A stretch of 64,000 nucleotides of DNA, taken from the NCBI GenBank assembly GCA_030760725.1, contig JASWHV010000012.1, positions 49,197,652 through 49,261,651 on the forward strand, written 5' to 3'. Shown one piece after another: positions 48,901-59,784 of the stretch. Position 1 is the first letter of the stretch, and each line of letters starts with the position of its first letter. The notes beneath the pieces were generated by a model. That model searched no databases. It saw only the letters and a list, made by a program, of their open reading frames with translations, and was not told where the DNA came from. Position numbers and translations under genes: made by a program. Source of the DNA: Neostapfia colusana (Eukaryota > Streptophyta > Magnoliopsida > Poales > Poaceae).

Positions 48901-49363
48901 CGGAGGAAAATCTGCGGATCGCGTGGGAAAAACAGAACGAGGCCGGGGTTTTTATAGACTGGGAAAGGCGGCGGGGTGGTTTAGATCAAGTCACGTCGCC
49001 TACGAACAGAATTCAGCGGGGATACGCAGAAATCCCGATCGGTTTTGATTCGGGTGAGAGGGAGTTCGGCGCGGCGCGAGGTAGAAGACGAACTGGTGGG
49101 TCCCACCTGTCAGTGGAAGGAAACAGCGCGCGCGGCTGCGGGCTGGCACGGTTGCTGGGTGGGCCGGCTGGTGGGTTTCGGCCCACTGGCCGGTTTTTTT
49201 CTGTTTTCTCTTTTTCTTTTTCCATTTCTTTTCTGATTTGAGTTTAAATTTGAATTCCAGTTTGAATTTGAATTTTTGCAAAACATGCAACACGTCCAAA
49301 AAATTTTAAATTCCCCTCTTAACATGATTTAGGGTCTTAACAATATTTTTTTGGGGTGTTACA
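45929..49363 (-). repeat. TE-6 5' LTR (3435 bp)
   Basis: TGTCACACCCGG to GGGGTGTTACA, followed by the TTTCC duplication. TATA box 48948-48957 on the element strand; hairpin cluster 46550-46590. No supported ORF. Confidence 0.94.
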
Positions 49364-51510
49364 TTTCCTCATATGATCAGCTTTCACTCGTCTACACGTA
49401 TTGCACTCGGATACGTACTTAGCCACTTCCCACTTCATCCGTGTCCACCAAAATTTCTTTTTCAAATCTTGGTACATTTTGTTGCTTCCCGGACGAATGA
49501 AGTATTTAGACAAGTGAGCTTCATCAAGAATCTTCTTTCTCAGCTCTATATTCCGGGGTACGACTATGCGGTCATTGCGTCCCCTCATCATCTTTCCGGA
49601 AACATTTGATTTCCCCGTTGTTTATCCGTCTCCGGAGATGTGCCATGCCCTTGTCAACTTTATGAGCTGCTATGATCTCCTCCCTAATGGTAGGTATGAG
49701 GGCAAGGTTGTAGAGCGATCCATAAGGAACTAAGTATAGACTCGGCTCTTCCTCCTCCACCAGTGTAATGGTGAGGTTATGGACATGTGATTTCTGACTC
49801 AGCGCCTCGGCAACCACATTCGCCTTGCCGGGGTGGTAATGAATCTCAATCTCATAGTCTTTGATTAGTTCTAACCACCTTCTTTGCCTCATATTTAGCT
49901 CCTTCTGGGTGAAAATGTACTTCAGACTCTTGTGGTCGGTGTAGAGATGCACCAAATTTCCCAGGAGATAGTGCCTCCACATTTTTAACGCCAAAACCAC
50001 AGAAGCAAGCTCAAGATCATGAGTCGGATTGTGCTGCTCATGGTTCCGAAGTTGGCGTGAGCCATATGCAACCACACGTCCTTCCTGCATCAACACGCGG
50101 CCGAGCCCAATACCGGACGCATCACAATACACGTCGAAGCGCTTGGTTGTATCCGGTTGAGCTAAGACCGGGGCTGTTGTGAGATACTTCACTAATGCTT
50201 GGAACGCTCCTTCACACGCCGTGTTCCAAACATATTTTGTTCCCTTCTTCAGCAATTCTGTCATCGGCTTAGCAAGCTTGGAGAAGCTTGGAATGAATCT
50301 CCGATAGTATCCCGCTAAACTGAGGAAGCTTCTGACTTCATGGACAGAAGTGGGGGCTTTCCATTTCAGCACTTGCTCAATTTTTCTTGGGTCAACCGCA
50401 ATGCCTTCCGCTGAGATAATATGTCCCAAAAATGGCACTTGGCTGATCCAAAACTCACATTTTATGAACTTGGCGTAGAGCTTGGGTCTCGCAGTCGTTG
50501 AAGAACGATCCTCAAATGTTCGGCATGTTCTGCTTCTGTCTTGGAGTAAACCAAGATATCATCAATGAACACCACCACGAACTTGTCCAGCTCTGGCATG
50601 AACACCGAGTTCATGAGATACATCAAATGTGCCGGAGCATTGGTGAGACCAAAAGACATAACAAGATATTCATATAAACCATATCTCGTCGAGAAGGCCG
50701 TCTTCGGGATATCCTCTGCCCGGATTTTCATTTGATGATATCCAGAGCGAAGGTCCATCTTGGAGAACACACTTGCACCCACAAGCTGATCAAACAGGAT
50801 GTCAATGCGGGGCAGTGGGTATTTGTTCTTGATAGTGACGGCGTTGAGCGGCTGGTAGTCCACACACAGCCTCAAGGTCTCATCCTTCTTCTTTACAAAC
50901 AGCGCCGAGCATCCCCAAGACGAGGAACTCGGCCTAATGAAACCTTTGCTCAACAGATCATTGAGCTGTTCTTTTAGTTCAGCCAGCTCATTTGGAGCCA
51001 TTTTGTATGGTTTCCATGATATGGGCGTAGTCCCGGGTGCAAGCTCAATCTTGAACTCGACATCCCGCTCAGGTGGCATGCCCGGAAGATCATCCGGAAA
51101 CACGTCGGGGTACTCCCGGACTACGGAGATGTCCTCTAACTTGAGAGCTTCAGCATTATTAATTGCTGAAACTTCCTGGACAGGATTGTCTAATATGAGG
51201 GACTGCGGATGGTGTAGTGGGGAGTTGAGGTGAACCGTCCATGATAATGTTTCCAGGACAGCGCCATGGTAGCTTAGCCATGACATTCCTAAGATTGCAT
51301 CAATCTTTTGTCCCTCAAGAATAATCATAGTGGTGAGATATATCTTCCCACCTAAGCACAGTAGTGCTTTCGGAATCATCATAGTTGCTGAAATCTTTAC
51401 TCCTGGTGAGCAGATCATATAAGAACACTCAGTGGGAAAGGCTTCCAGTTGATGCTTAACCACATATGATGCACTTATGAAGTTGTGGGTTGCACCAGAA
51501 TCAAATAATA
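49364..51510 (-). pseudogene. pol: TE-5 pol, 5' part: protease, RT, RNase H, integrase zinc domain
   Basis: Protease LFDSGATHN near 51505. RT from LPGMPPERDVEF to VFIDDILVYS (about 50550). A frameshift near 50470 is followed by an open RNase H frame (YCDASGIGLG, TDHKSLKYIF). Active-site surroundings include EALSQKSH, where relatives have DALSRK, so the usual RNase H Asp is replaced by Glu. A stop or shift lies near 49580. The integrase N-terminal zinc site follows (HLSKYFIRPG, CNTC) up to the TE-6 junction. Confidence 0.92.
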
Positions 51511-52797
51511 TGATGATTGCTTGGTCGTTGAGAGTGAACGTACCCGCCAGCACATTGTGCCCCTCAGTGGCGTCCTCATTGTCGAGGTTGCAAACGCCCC
51601 CAGTTCGCTGACCAACCTTCTTGAACGGAGGTCGGCCTCGGGCACCGCCCTGGAACTGGGCTTGCCCGCTGCTCTGCTGCCCCTGGGGACAGTCCTTCGA
51701 GAAATGGCCCGCCTGGCCACACGTAAAGCAAGTGTAGCGAGGCGGTCCTCCGCTGATTGGCGGACGGAAACCCGGGGCGCGTTGTGGCGGTGGAAACACC
51801 CGGGGTGTCGTCTGCTGCTGCTGTTGCAGTCGCGGTGGTGGCATCGGCGGTCGGAACGGGGGTGATTGGAAAGAACGACTCCCGAACTGTTGAGGTCGCG
51901 CCGGTGGATGCCACTGCCGCATGGCGTCCGATACACCATGCGGTACTTCTGGGGAGCTCCACCCCCACTACTGGGTGGAGTGCTGTGCTTCCGCTGCTCA
52001 ACTGCCAACTCCCGCTGAGCATCTTCTTGCATGCTTGCAGCGTTGACTAGATCATTGAACGTGCCGCGATTGCATTGGACGAGATGCGTCTTCATCTCGG
52101 GGTGTAACCACCAATAGAAGTGCTCCCGCTTCTTCTCCTCGGTGGAGACGTAATCCGACGCATATTGCGCCAGATGGTTGAAGGCACGGGAGAAGTCGTG
52201 GGCACTCCTCCCGCCCTGCTTCATCTCCAAGAACTCTTGGAACTTCCGCTTCATTATCCTGGGAGGGATATGGTAGGTGCAGAACGCCTCCCGGAATTCT
52301 TCCCACTCCACGGCATGGCCAGCCGGACGTGAGGTGACATAATTCACCCACAACGCACCAGCGGCACCGTGAAGCTGCTGCGCCTCAAACAGAGTCTACT
52401 GCCGCTCCGTACATTGGAGCAGCCTGAACTTGGACTCAATTGTCCGCAGCCAGTTGTCGGCCTCCAGGGGTTCTGCTGCGTCAGTGAACACCGGAGGGTG
52501 CGTACTCATGAAGTCCGAGTACGTCACATCACGGGGCTCCTGAGGCCCCCTCTCTTGACGCCCCCCCCCCCCCCCCCCCCGCCTGTGACGTGTTCTGCAC
52601 GATCGTGTGGAGCAGGTCGGTCTGCTCCTCACGACCACCCACCAGTGCCGCAATCACATCCGCTAGCGTAAGCGGAGGCGGCGGTGGTGGTTGTTGCTGC
52701 GGGGTGCTGTCGTAGGCAGGTGGCTGGCAGTCATCACCCCCCCCCCCACCCGCTGGCTAGAGCCACCAATCTCATGCGTGGTCCGAGTGCAAACCAT
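51511..52797 (-). pseudogene. gag: TE-5 gag
   Basis: Start ATG at 52797 (MVCTRTTHEIGG). Two G homopolymers on the coding strand (11 G at 52747-52737 and 20 G at 52580-52561) put consecutive parts into different frames, and a TAG follows ECTERQ-like residues near 52396. The capsid frame (52353 down to about 51930) and the Pro/Arg-rich linker are offset by another shift near 51930. Zinc knuckle CFTCGQAGHFSKDC is at about 51730-51689. Capsid motifs EPLEADNWLRTIESKF identify the family. Confidence 0.88.
52561..52580 (+). repeat. 20-bp C homopolymer in TE-5 gag
   Basis: Twenty consecutive C on the plus strand (G on the gag strand); a second run of 11 C is at 52737-52747. Both fall at gag frame breaks. 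Run length may be an assembly error. Confidence 0.9.
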
Positions 52798-54763
52798 CTG
52801 CAACCATACGACAATAAACATCAGTCCCGCAACATACTTCATGCAGTCCAATAAAATGGCGTAAAACATAATGACAGTAAAACATGCGATACATCTCGTA
52901 TGTAGATAATGTAATAACTTTGCCCAAGCTACAACATTACCAGACCAAATACAAGCTAGTTAAATCCAATTTGATGGACTTCCTCTTTGGAAGTTCATCC
53001 CAACTAGGTTTGGTCACTAGGAGACGTTAATATCGCTTTGTCATCACGTAGACTACCCTTTTATCTTCAATACGACACAAACATGGTCTCTAACAAAAGA
53101 AACTTGAGTAGGACATATACTCAAATCTTTCACCAGTTGAAGATAACCACTCATGAGTATGTTCTACCCCATTGGAAGTACTTAAACCCCTTAGGGTACA
53201 ACAATTTCTCAAATGAGTTTAACTGTCATGTCTCTGCCCGAATGACCAGTTTCTACATATCCCAGATTTTGAGCTGGGTCTGTTCATTTTCATGACTCAA
53301 GCTGAATACCAAAGTTAAAGTTAACCTCATTATATTTCCAACGAGTATTTATTTGCCCTCAGATCATCTCTGGTTTAAAAGTTATGGTAATTCAAAGTCA
53401 ACAGAATTTCTGGAAGAACTTCAACAGCACCTCCTTTGGGAAGTTGCTGTTTTCAACTCTGTTTCCACTGAATTCTGTGCTGACATTTCAGAAACTTTGA
53501 ATTACAAAGATGTATCACATCTCCTACCCTTTATAAATATGTATCATATGATAATTTTAGATTCTTCTACAAGAAGTTATGCTTGAAAAACAGAACAGTC
53601 CAGAGAGTGTTCCTAATCTGTCCTGGTCCTGGACAGTTACATTCCTCTGGGATTTAAGCCATCTTAAGGTATGATTCAGCTCTGGGGGTCTACAACAAAG
53701 CTGTAGAGTACTTAAATACCTTTCCAGAACTATATCCCAAACCTCCATTGGCTAAATAATCTGGCGGTCTACAACAAATGCTCTGTCAAAGTTCAGCCAA
53801 CTTGCTGCCCAAAACAGAGCACTCTATTTTTCAATCCCTTGGAGCTACACCGATCCACTATTGAATTTTCTACCCCACCAGGGTCCTAAATGTTGCAACT
53901 TAGTGATTTTAGTTCCTTGTTATTATTATATTTCATGCACATGCCTATGATATGTCAGTACTACGTTCCTCACAAAAAGAAAATCCTAACCTGATTCTAC
54001 CGGCATATACGTCTCAAATATGGCACTAAACGGGCTCTCGCACACGTATACTACATGGGATACATACATGGTTAGTACCTGCAGAAGACCACACAATAAT
54101 GATACACTCAAGGGTTATTTCCATTTCAGGCAGGTCCATATTTGAAAGTAAATACAAACACCCGTATCATTGCCACCGGCCGTCCTTGAGTTAAGCCACG
54201 TCTCAAGGTACGCGATCGTGTTTTAACACCACACGATGGGGAACCCGAATAGAACGCGAACGGATCGTCACGGTTGGGAATTTTATCACCCCAACAGATA
54301 CCACCTACTGCCCTGCAGGGCACGCTGATGGCAAGCGTTGCGTATGTCCTCCTGGGCTATTTCCAGACGAACACACTCCCGTGTTACTGACCACTCGATG
54401 GGGTCTCCACTTACTTGCCTAATGCATGCTAGGGATCAGCGTTTCATATGAACTCAGGAACATGAAGAGTCCAAGAGTTTCATATTAACGTCTCACACCA
54501 AGCTATGAGACCTATCCCCGAACCACGTTCCTCGTCAGGGGAGCTAACCAAAACTGAACCGCTTTCGGTGGCGTTCCTTACTATTCTTACCAGAGCGTAG
54601 GTGCGTCGTTACATAATTAGAATTCAGAATTATAACACATATGTTAGGCTTGCCACTTTAAGTAACTATGCTAATATAGTCCTTACTTGGGCAACTAGCG
54701 AATCCTCACCGTAAACCTAAGTTTTCCCGTAATACAGTCCTTAATTATTGTGTTATCCCCAAT
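52798..54763 (-). other. TE-5 leader, about 2 kb, no ORF recognised
   Basis: Lies between primer site and gag. Only short broken frames on either strand and no counterpart of ORF0 motifs (coiled coil, TWTxDSP). A/T-rich at 52900-53900, mixed after. Could be a long packaging leader or hold an older fragment that I do not recognise. Confidence 0.6.
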
Positions 54764-54781
54764 GCAGCTCTGATACCAGCC
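54764..54781 (-). other. TE-5 primer-binding site (tRNA-iMet)
   Basis: Element strand GGCTGGTATCAGAGCTGC after the LTR end CCGCCACA. Confidence 0.92.
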
Positions 54782-57700
54782 TGTGGCGGACCGGAATCCT
54801 CTCATCCAGGATCGCAGAGGGCGGTGCCGCACGATGCGACACCCGACAGCACACATCATAAGGATACGTTGTATTACATAGAAAACCAACTGAACTGTAC
54901 AAAGAAGTACACTACTCAGTTACAAACTAGTGTTTATATTACACAGCGAAAGTTAAATTTGTACAACTCACGCCCGTCTGTCTAGCAAAAGTCGGTTGCT
55001 CAGCCCTAGGGAAACCCACACTAGCTGCACTCCTCAGCTTAGCATGGCGTGTACGGCTCCCACTCAGCCGTGGTCCCCGACGGAGGGTAGCCCTCGCCGG
55101 TGGACTCGTAACCCGAGTCTGTGGGATGCTCCTCACCTGAAAAACACTTATAGTAGCAACAGTGAGCACGAGGGCTCAACAAGACTTAACCGACTCATCT
55201 AGGCATGAAACTGTACATGTGGTGTACAACGAACATGGGAGGGTAAAATTTCAGCAAACGGACACGCCTACAAGTTCATCCTTAATTCAACTTTTAGCCA
55301 CAGGTTAACAGTTCATGAATAAGAAATTTAGTAAGCAATATTTGGTGGCACACATGTAGCAATACAATTATACATATCAGCAGAATTGAATCATAACATT
55401 CCAGGATTTATCTACGTTACGACGCAGTGAACAAGCGATACTCGTCACCGCGAGGGACAGCGAATCGACTCGATATACACCTGCAGGGATACCCAAAGAG
55501 CACGTCACGTACGCCCACCCGTGGAGCTGCACAGCACGCTCACTCGATGTCGTACGGGCCAACCTTTCACCCTACAGCCCAAACATCGAACCGGTCGCAC
55601 CAAAACGAGCAGGAGGTTCCCTACACGGAGCATATCTCTATGCCCGTTAGCAGATTTCCACCTTGCTGCCCTCAGCCTACACCTATAAATCGGTGCGTTA
55701 TGCCTCGACGCCCGTAGGTTTAGGTTACATCGGTTTATCGGGGCCCATATATCTGATATGCCTTCGGTATGTTCAATACTTGTTCAGCAGGGACGCACAC
55801 GGATCGGTCCTCAATCGAGACGGACAGGGCCACGCACACAAGACTTCCTCTTGCTGCGCCCTAGCCCCTGCCTAGTCTCATATTCATTACTAAAGTGATC
55901 TCACATCACTCGAACCAATCCCGTGTGTCCCAAGCCTAACTCGCGAGTAGATTCCAACTACTTGATTTTACTGTGACGCAAGGATTTTCCAATGAACCTC
56001 CCAGCCAAATTTCAGAATTTTTCATAAAGTAATTCTCCAAATAAAGTTCCTAACATTTTAAAATTTAGGGAATTAATACTGGAAAACTATTAGGTTTTAT
56101 GAGCTGAAACTTGTTTTACTGGATAATACTCAAAGAGATAAATCCAACAAAATTTGGTTCACTGGATTTGGACACTCCTAACCAAAGTTATGAATTTCCT
56201 AAGTTGGAGCTAAAACTGGATTTGTTTTGCTATTGAAAATGAACTTGGGCCCACGTTTTAATCTCAGCCAGTGAAAACCGAGAACACACAGGGCTACACG
56301 GTTCCATCGCGCAGCCACAGTGGATCCCCAGACACAGCAGATCAAAATTTTAAACTGCGGTCACTGACGACTGGGCCCGGCCCCTTTCTTCTTCCTGCCG
56401 CCCGCGCTCTCGCGCGCGGCGCCGCCCCCTCGCCGGACCAAGGCGGTGCCTCGCCGGAGGGGAGTTCCCGGCTGTCATCGGGCCGGAGGATCGCCGCCTG
56501 TGGGTTTGCAGCTATGGGAAATCGATTGGTGGTGTCAGCTTGGGCGCGAGATACCCGGAAACGTGCCGGCGACGTGCGGCGGCCTCGGGAGAGGTCCGGC
56601 GCTGTCGGCTGGGGCTCCTAGCGTGCCACAAGCGTGGGTGATTAGCTCTATAGCATCTTGGGTGCTAGGGAAGCTCGGCAAAGACACAAATCAGTGCAGA
56701 AACAACGGCTACTATGATTTCACCGTGCGCCCGAGAGTTGTGGCGACGGTTGAGCTCGGGAAGACATGAAAGACCTCGCACCCCATCGGTTTTCTAGCTA
56801 CGGTTGTGAAGGAAAATCGACTGCTAGCCAGTCTAGTTCACGTGTGCATGGTTTGGTGGCCTAAGGACGAAAATTGTGGATGAATTCGACAGATTCTTAC
56901 CCGGAGGTCCGAGTGTATGCGCCGGGAGAAAAAACGTCAAATTTAAGCTCGATGGTCCACCGTTGGAGCTGCAACTTGGCTAGGAGCAGCGTGACCAGCC
57001 GGCGCGTCTCAGAGTGGCCTCGCTCGGCCATGAAAGCCCTTGGTCCGAGCTGCCCACGGTGAGCCGGTGTCGGCTGTTTTTCTTAGTCACCGCCAAGAGC
57101 TGCCGAGCTAGGTTTAGGAGGCTAAACTCGACTGTCTCCGGGCCGAGGAGGTAGTGAACGAGCAGCTGGTGTGGTTTTTGGCTAGGAGAGGTGCTGCACA
57201 CGAAGGCTCTGCCAAATTCCCGAGTGAAGTCGAGCGGCGGCGGTCGGTTGGGTTCAGCGCGAGGGCGACGTGAGCAGTGACGATATTCACGTGGCTGCGC
57301 GTGTTATCACCGCTGCAGCCGGTGCTCCCACGGCACGGCCCGGCTGTGCGGTGTCCTTCTCACTCGGGCACGGAAGCAGGAGCTGGCACGCTGCGCTCGC
57401 TCGACGTCGGTGAGAAACAGTCAGCGCTCGGTTGTGAATCATCTCTCCCACTGACCTGTGGGCCCATCTCTCCCCTAATCCTTTTTTTCCAAATTCTCCT
57501 GTAAATATCCCAGCTACTCTCCATTGAATGAGAGACTTAAGAACCAAGTCACAGTTTGAATTTAGATTCCTCAATTTGGAGTTGATTTGGCTAAATTTGT
57601 TGCATATTTGAACTGGAATTCAAATTCAGTTTTTTGAATAATGCAAATTTAGCTCCCGACAAGATGAAGTCCAATGGAGATGAAAATTGGTGGGCTAACT

Positions 57701-58073
57701 CAGAAAAATGTGCTGAGTTTGAATATGAAGCCAACTTTTGAATTCAAGTAATGAACGTTGCTGCAATTTGAATTTACATTCAAATTGGCCCCTTTTTCAA
57801 ATACCTTCAAAAGTGCCTCAAAAAGTATTGGATTTGCATGAAATTTGGCCTGAGCCCTCCCAAGAATATATAAGGTCTAGGGGTGAGCTCAACCTTTCAT
57901 GTTCATGTGTAGCAATCCTACTTTTTGGAAGTTAGGGCTTTCCCTTCTAATCACCCTTTTGATGGTGGTTACTTGCTCTTCACAAATATTCACAAGACAT
58001 CCACAAGATGAGCTGTGGTGTTGTGAGGTGATGACATGATCCCTTTTGAAAGTCACTTTCTTGGGCTTTTACA
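54782..58073 (-). repeat. TE-5 5' LTR (3292 bp)
   Basis: TGTGGCGGACC to GGGCTTTTACA, aligned with 19795-23716. About 720 bp present in the 3' LTR are missing after 55970, and about 93 bp near 55661-55753 are extra. Besides these the two differ by scattered substitutions, more than in TE-7, which fits its greater age. Confidence 0.92.
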
Positions 58074-58078
58074 ATATT

Positions 58079-58237
58079 CATGGGTGAGACATTGAGTCAT
58101 TGTAATAAAGTACTTAAACACTATTTAGTTGTGGTTATATTCTGAATTCAATTTGTGGATTACATGTGTATGTGTGATGAACATCCTGGGCACACATTTG
58201 CATTCACTTGGTTCTATTTTCAGAACCGGGTGTCACA
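58079..58237 (+). repeat. TE-4 right terminal piece
   Basis: Continues the TE-4 LTR after the ATATT duplication and ends GAACCGGGTGTCACA. No primer site follows, so no internal region is attached. Confidence 0.85.
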
Positions 58238-58315
58238 GCTGTCCTGCACTTATAGCCTACAAACACAAAGCAAATCATTATACATATCATTTATATATTA
58301 AAAATGTTAAGTACA

Positions 58316-59634
58316 TCATCTAGAATTTATCTGCATGGCAGCTTGCATCTGTAGCATGAACGAGTTTTGATACTCGTCCCTAGCCCTCTGCGCCTCGTCC
58401 CTAGCCCTGATCTCTGCTGCCCGCATCTCGTCCCTAGCCTTGAGCGCTTCTTGCATCCTCTGGAGCTCCTCTCGAAGATTCTGGAGCTCGAGATCTCGGC
58501 TCGCACGGCTGCTGCTTGGCCCGCCCTGATGCGATGAAGAGGCTCTCGAGGAAGCCCGCGCCTGCCTCGAGTCGACCACTCCATCGAAGATGGCTAACCT
58601 GCACAACAAAGTAAGATTATTAATTTTTTGTATCCAGAAGTTCGTAATCGTAAATTAAAAAACAAGCTCACCGTCCGTGAGGTTTCCCACCACCGCTTGC
58701 ATACGCGGCTTCGGGGACGATTGGCGCGCTCTGCCAACCGAACTCTTCGCCTCGAATTCTCCGTGTCTTCTTCCCATACTTTGCCTGAGAATACAGAAAA
58801 ATAACATCATTAGAACTATTAAAGAGAATTCAATTAAGTTGAAAAAATAACTCACCTAAGTCTCTGTCGTCGTTTGAGAAGACAGCTAGTCAGGCTGCGA
58901 TGGGTCACTTCCCAAGTGACTCCTCTTCCACACCTCAATAGGTGCTGGCTGCTGACCGTTCTCGTGCTCCTATCGATACATGTTAGCATAATGAAGATTA
59001 TAAAATTACTTAATAGAATGCGAGTAGCACTTACCATCCATTTAGCGAGGCGTATGTAGTCGTCCCCACCCAAACAGAATTTTTTGTCCGTCCCTCTACT
59101 CTCTCAACGGGTTTTAGAAACTAACGGGAAGCCCTCGCTCGCCCAAAGAGCACACAGGGCATGATACGTGTCCAGACGGCTGTCAAGCCACGCTACGCTG
59201 ACCTGCACACATTTATCATTGAATGAAAACATTGATCACGATCAGATAATGAGGCAAAGTAAACTAAAAATTTTACCTCTGCGTACTGCGCCTCCGTCAA
59301 GTACGTGTCGCCCGATTCCTTCCCCAGCTCACCCTGTCTGGATCTAACATGAAGTACGCATCCGTAGCTTGAATGCGAGCCGTCGATAGTGACTGCGTCA
59401 TGATCTTCCTGGCGCAGTTATGGAAGACGAGACGAGCGTGATCTGTCTGCTCGGCCTCGTTCTCCAAATGATATTGTGCCTAAAAAAATAAATATACAAC
59501 TAAATGTATGTAACTTATAATAAATTTGTATTACACAAGTATTGTTCATACTTACCATGATGTCGTGCCAAACAGCCTCCTGGTGGTTGCCTTGAAGAAC
59601 GTCCTGGACTGTATAGTAGTCGTCCCAAGACGTG
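58316..59634 (-). pseudogene. Ptta/En/Spm-type plant transposase, C-terminal exons
   Basis: Six pieces with GT-AG borders on the minus strand: 59634-59556 (cut by TE-9), 59480-59277, 59202-59035, 58969-58856, 58784-58672 and 58598-58316. Translated parts include HLENEAEQTDHARLVFHNC and KIMTQSLSTARIQ, recalling the conserved block of plant Ptta/En/Spm-type transposases (Pfam PF03004), then YLTEAQYAE. The last exon codes for a charged coiled coil (LQNLREELQRMQEALKARDE, then ARDEAQRARDE) ending INSR. A frameshift near 59340 and a TGA in the 59202-59035 exon suggest it is dead. The N-terminal part lies beyond TE-9. Family call is from residue pattern memory and needs a profile search. Confidence 0.55.
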
Positions 59635-59784
59635 TGTGACACCCACAATTTCATAATCATGTATGCATACATAATTCATATAAAGAAAACGTTTTAAAGG
59701 AAGTAGGAACAGAGAAAAATCAAAAAGATAGCCAAATAGAACAAATTCCACTTCACCGAGAGCGCCGAAGACAACTTCCGCGGC

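Larger units (their letters stand above)
24895..49363 (-). mobile_element. TE-6: Ty3/gypsy chromovirus with internal deletion, interrupted by TE-7
   Basis: The 3' LTR is in two pieces (24895-25375 and 37871-40829). The internal region 40830-45928 is 5099 bp against 5812 in TE-7, and the 5' LTR is 45929-49363 (3435 bp). The spliced 3' LTR is about 3440 bp. Same family as TE-7 and TE-1. The 3' LTR end is mutated (GTGTTTTAG where GTGTTACAG is expected). Confidence 0.93.
19795..58073 (-). mobile_element. TE-5: Ty3/gypsy chromovirus, complete but interrupted by TE-6
   Basis: 3' LTR 19795-23716, polypurine tract, pol (split), gag, a long leader, primer site and 5' LTR 54782-58073. Both LTRs start TGTAAAAGCCC and end CCGCCACA on the element strand, with an ATATT duplication outside. 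A third family in the window: LTRs and leader are unlike those of TE-1/6/7 and TE-2/3/4/9, while pol is clearly related. Confidence 0.93.
17173..58237. mobile_element. TE-4: LTR folded into an inverted repeat (split by TE-5)
   Basis: 17173-17889 is the outer 717 bp of a TE-2-type LTR in minus orientation. After about 8 unrelated bases (17890-17897) the sequence turns round and runs as a plus-oriented LTR from its GC-rich leader to its end, GGGTGTCACA at 58237, interrupted by TE-5 at 19795-58073. The arms are 717 bp (17173-17889) and 716 bp (19238-19794 plus 58079-58237). No 5-bp target duplication was found (CTGGG before, GCTGT after). U3 and TATA are missing. Confidence 0.8.

Noticed and set aside
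52561..52580. C homopolymer as a telomere-like or regulatory element
   Set aside because: It sits in the middle of gag and is most simply slippage or an assembly effect.
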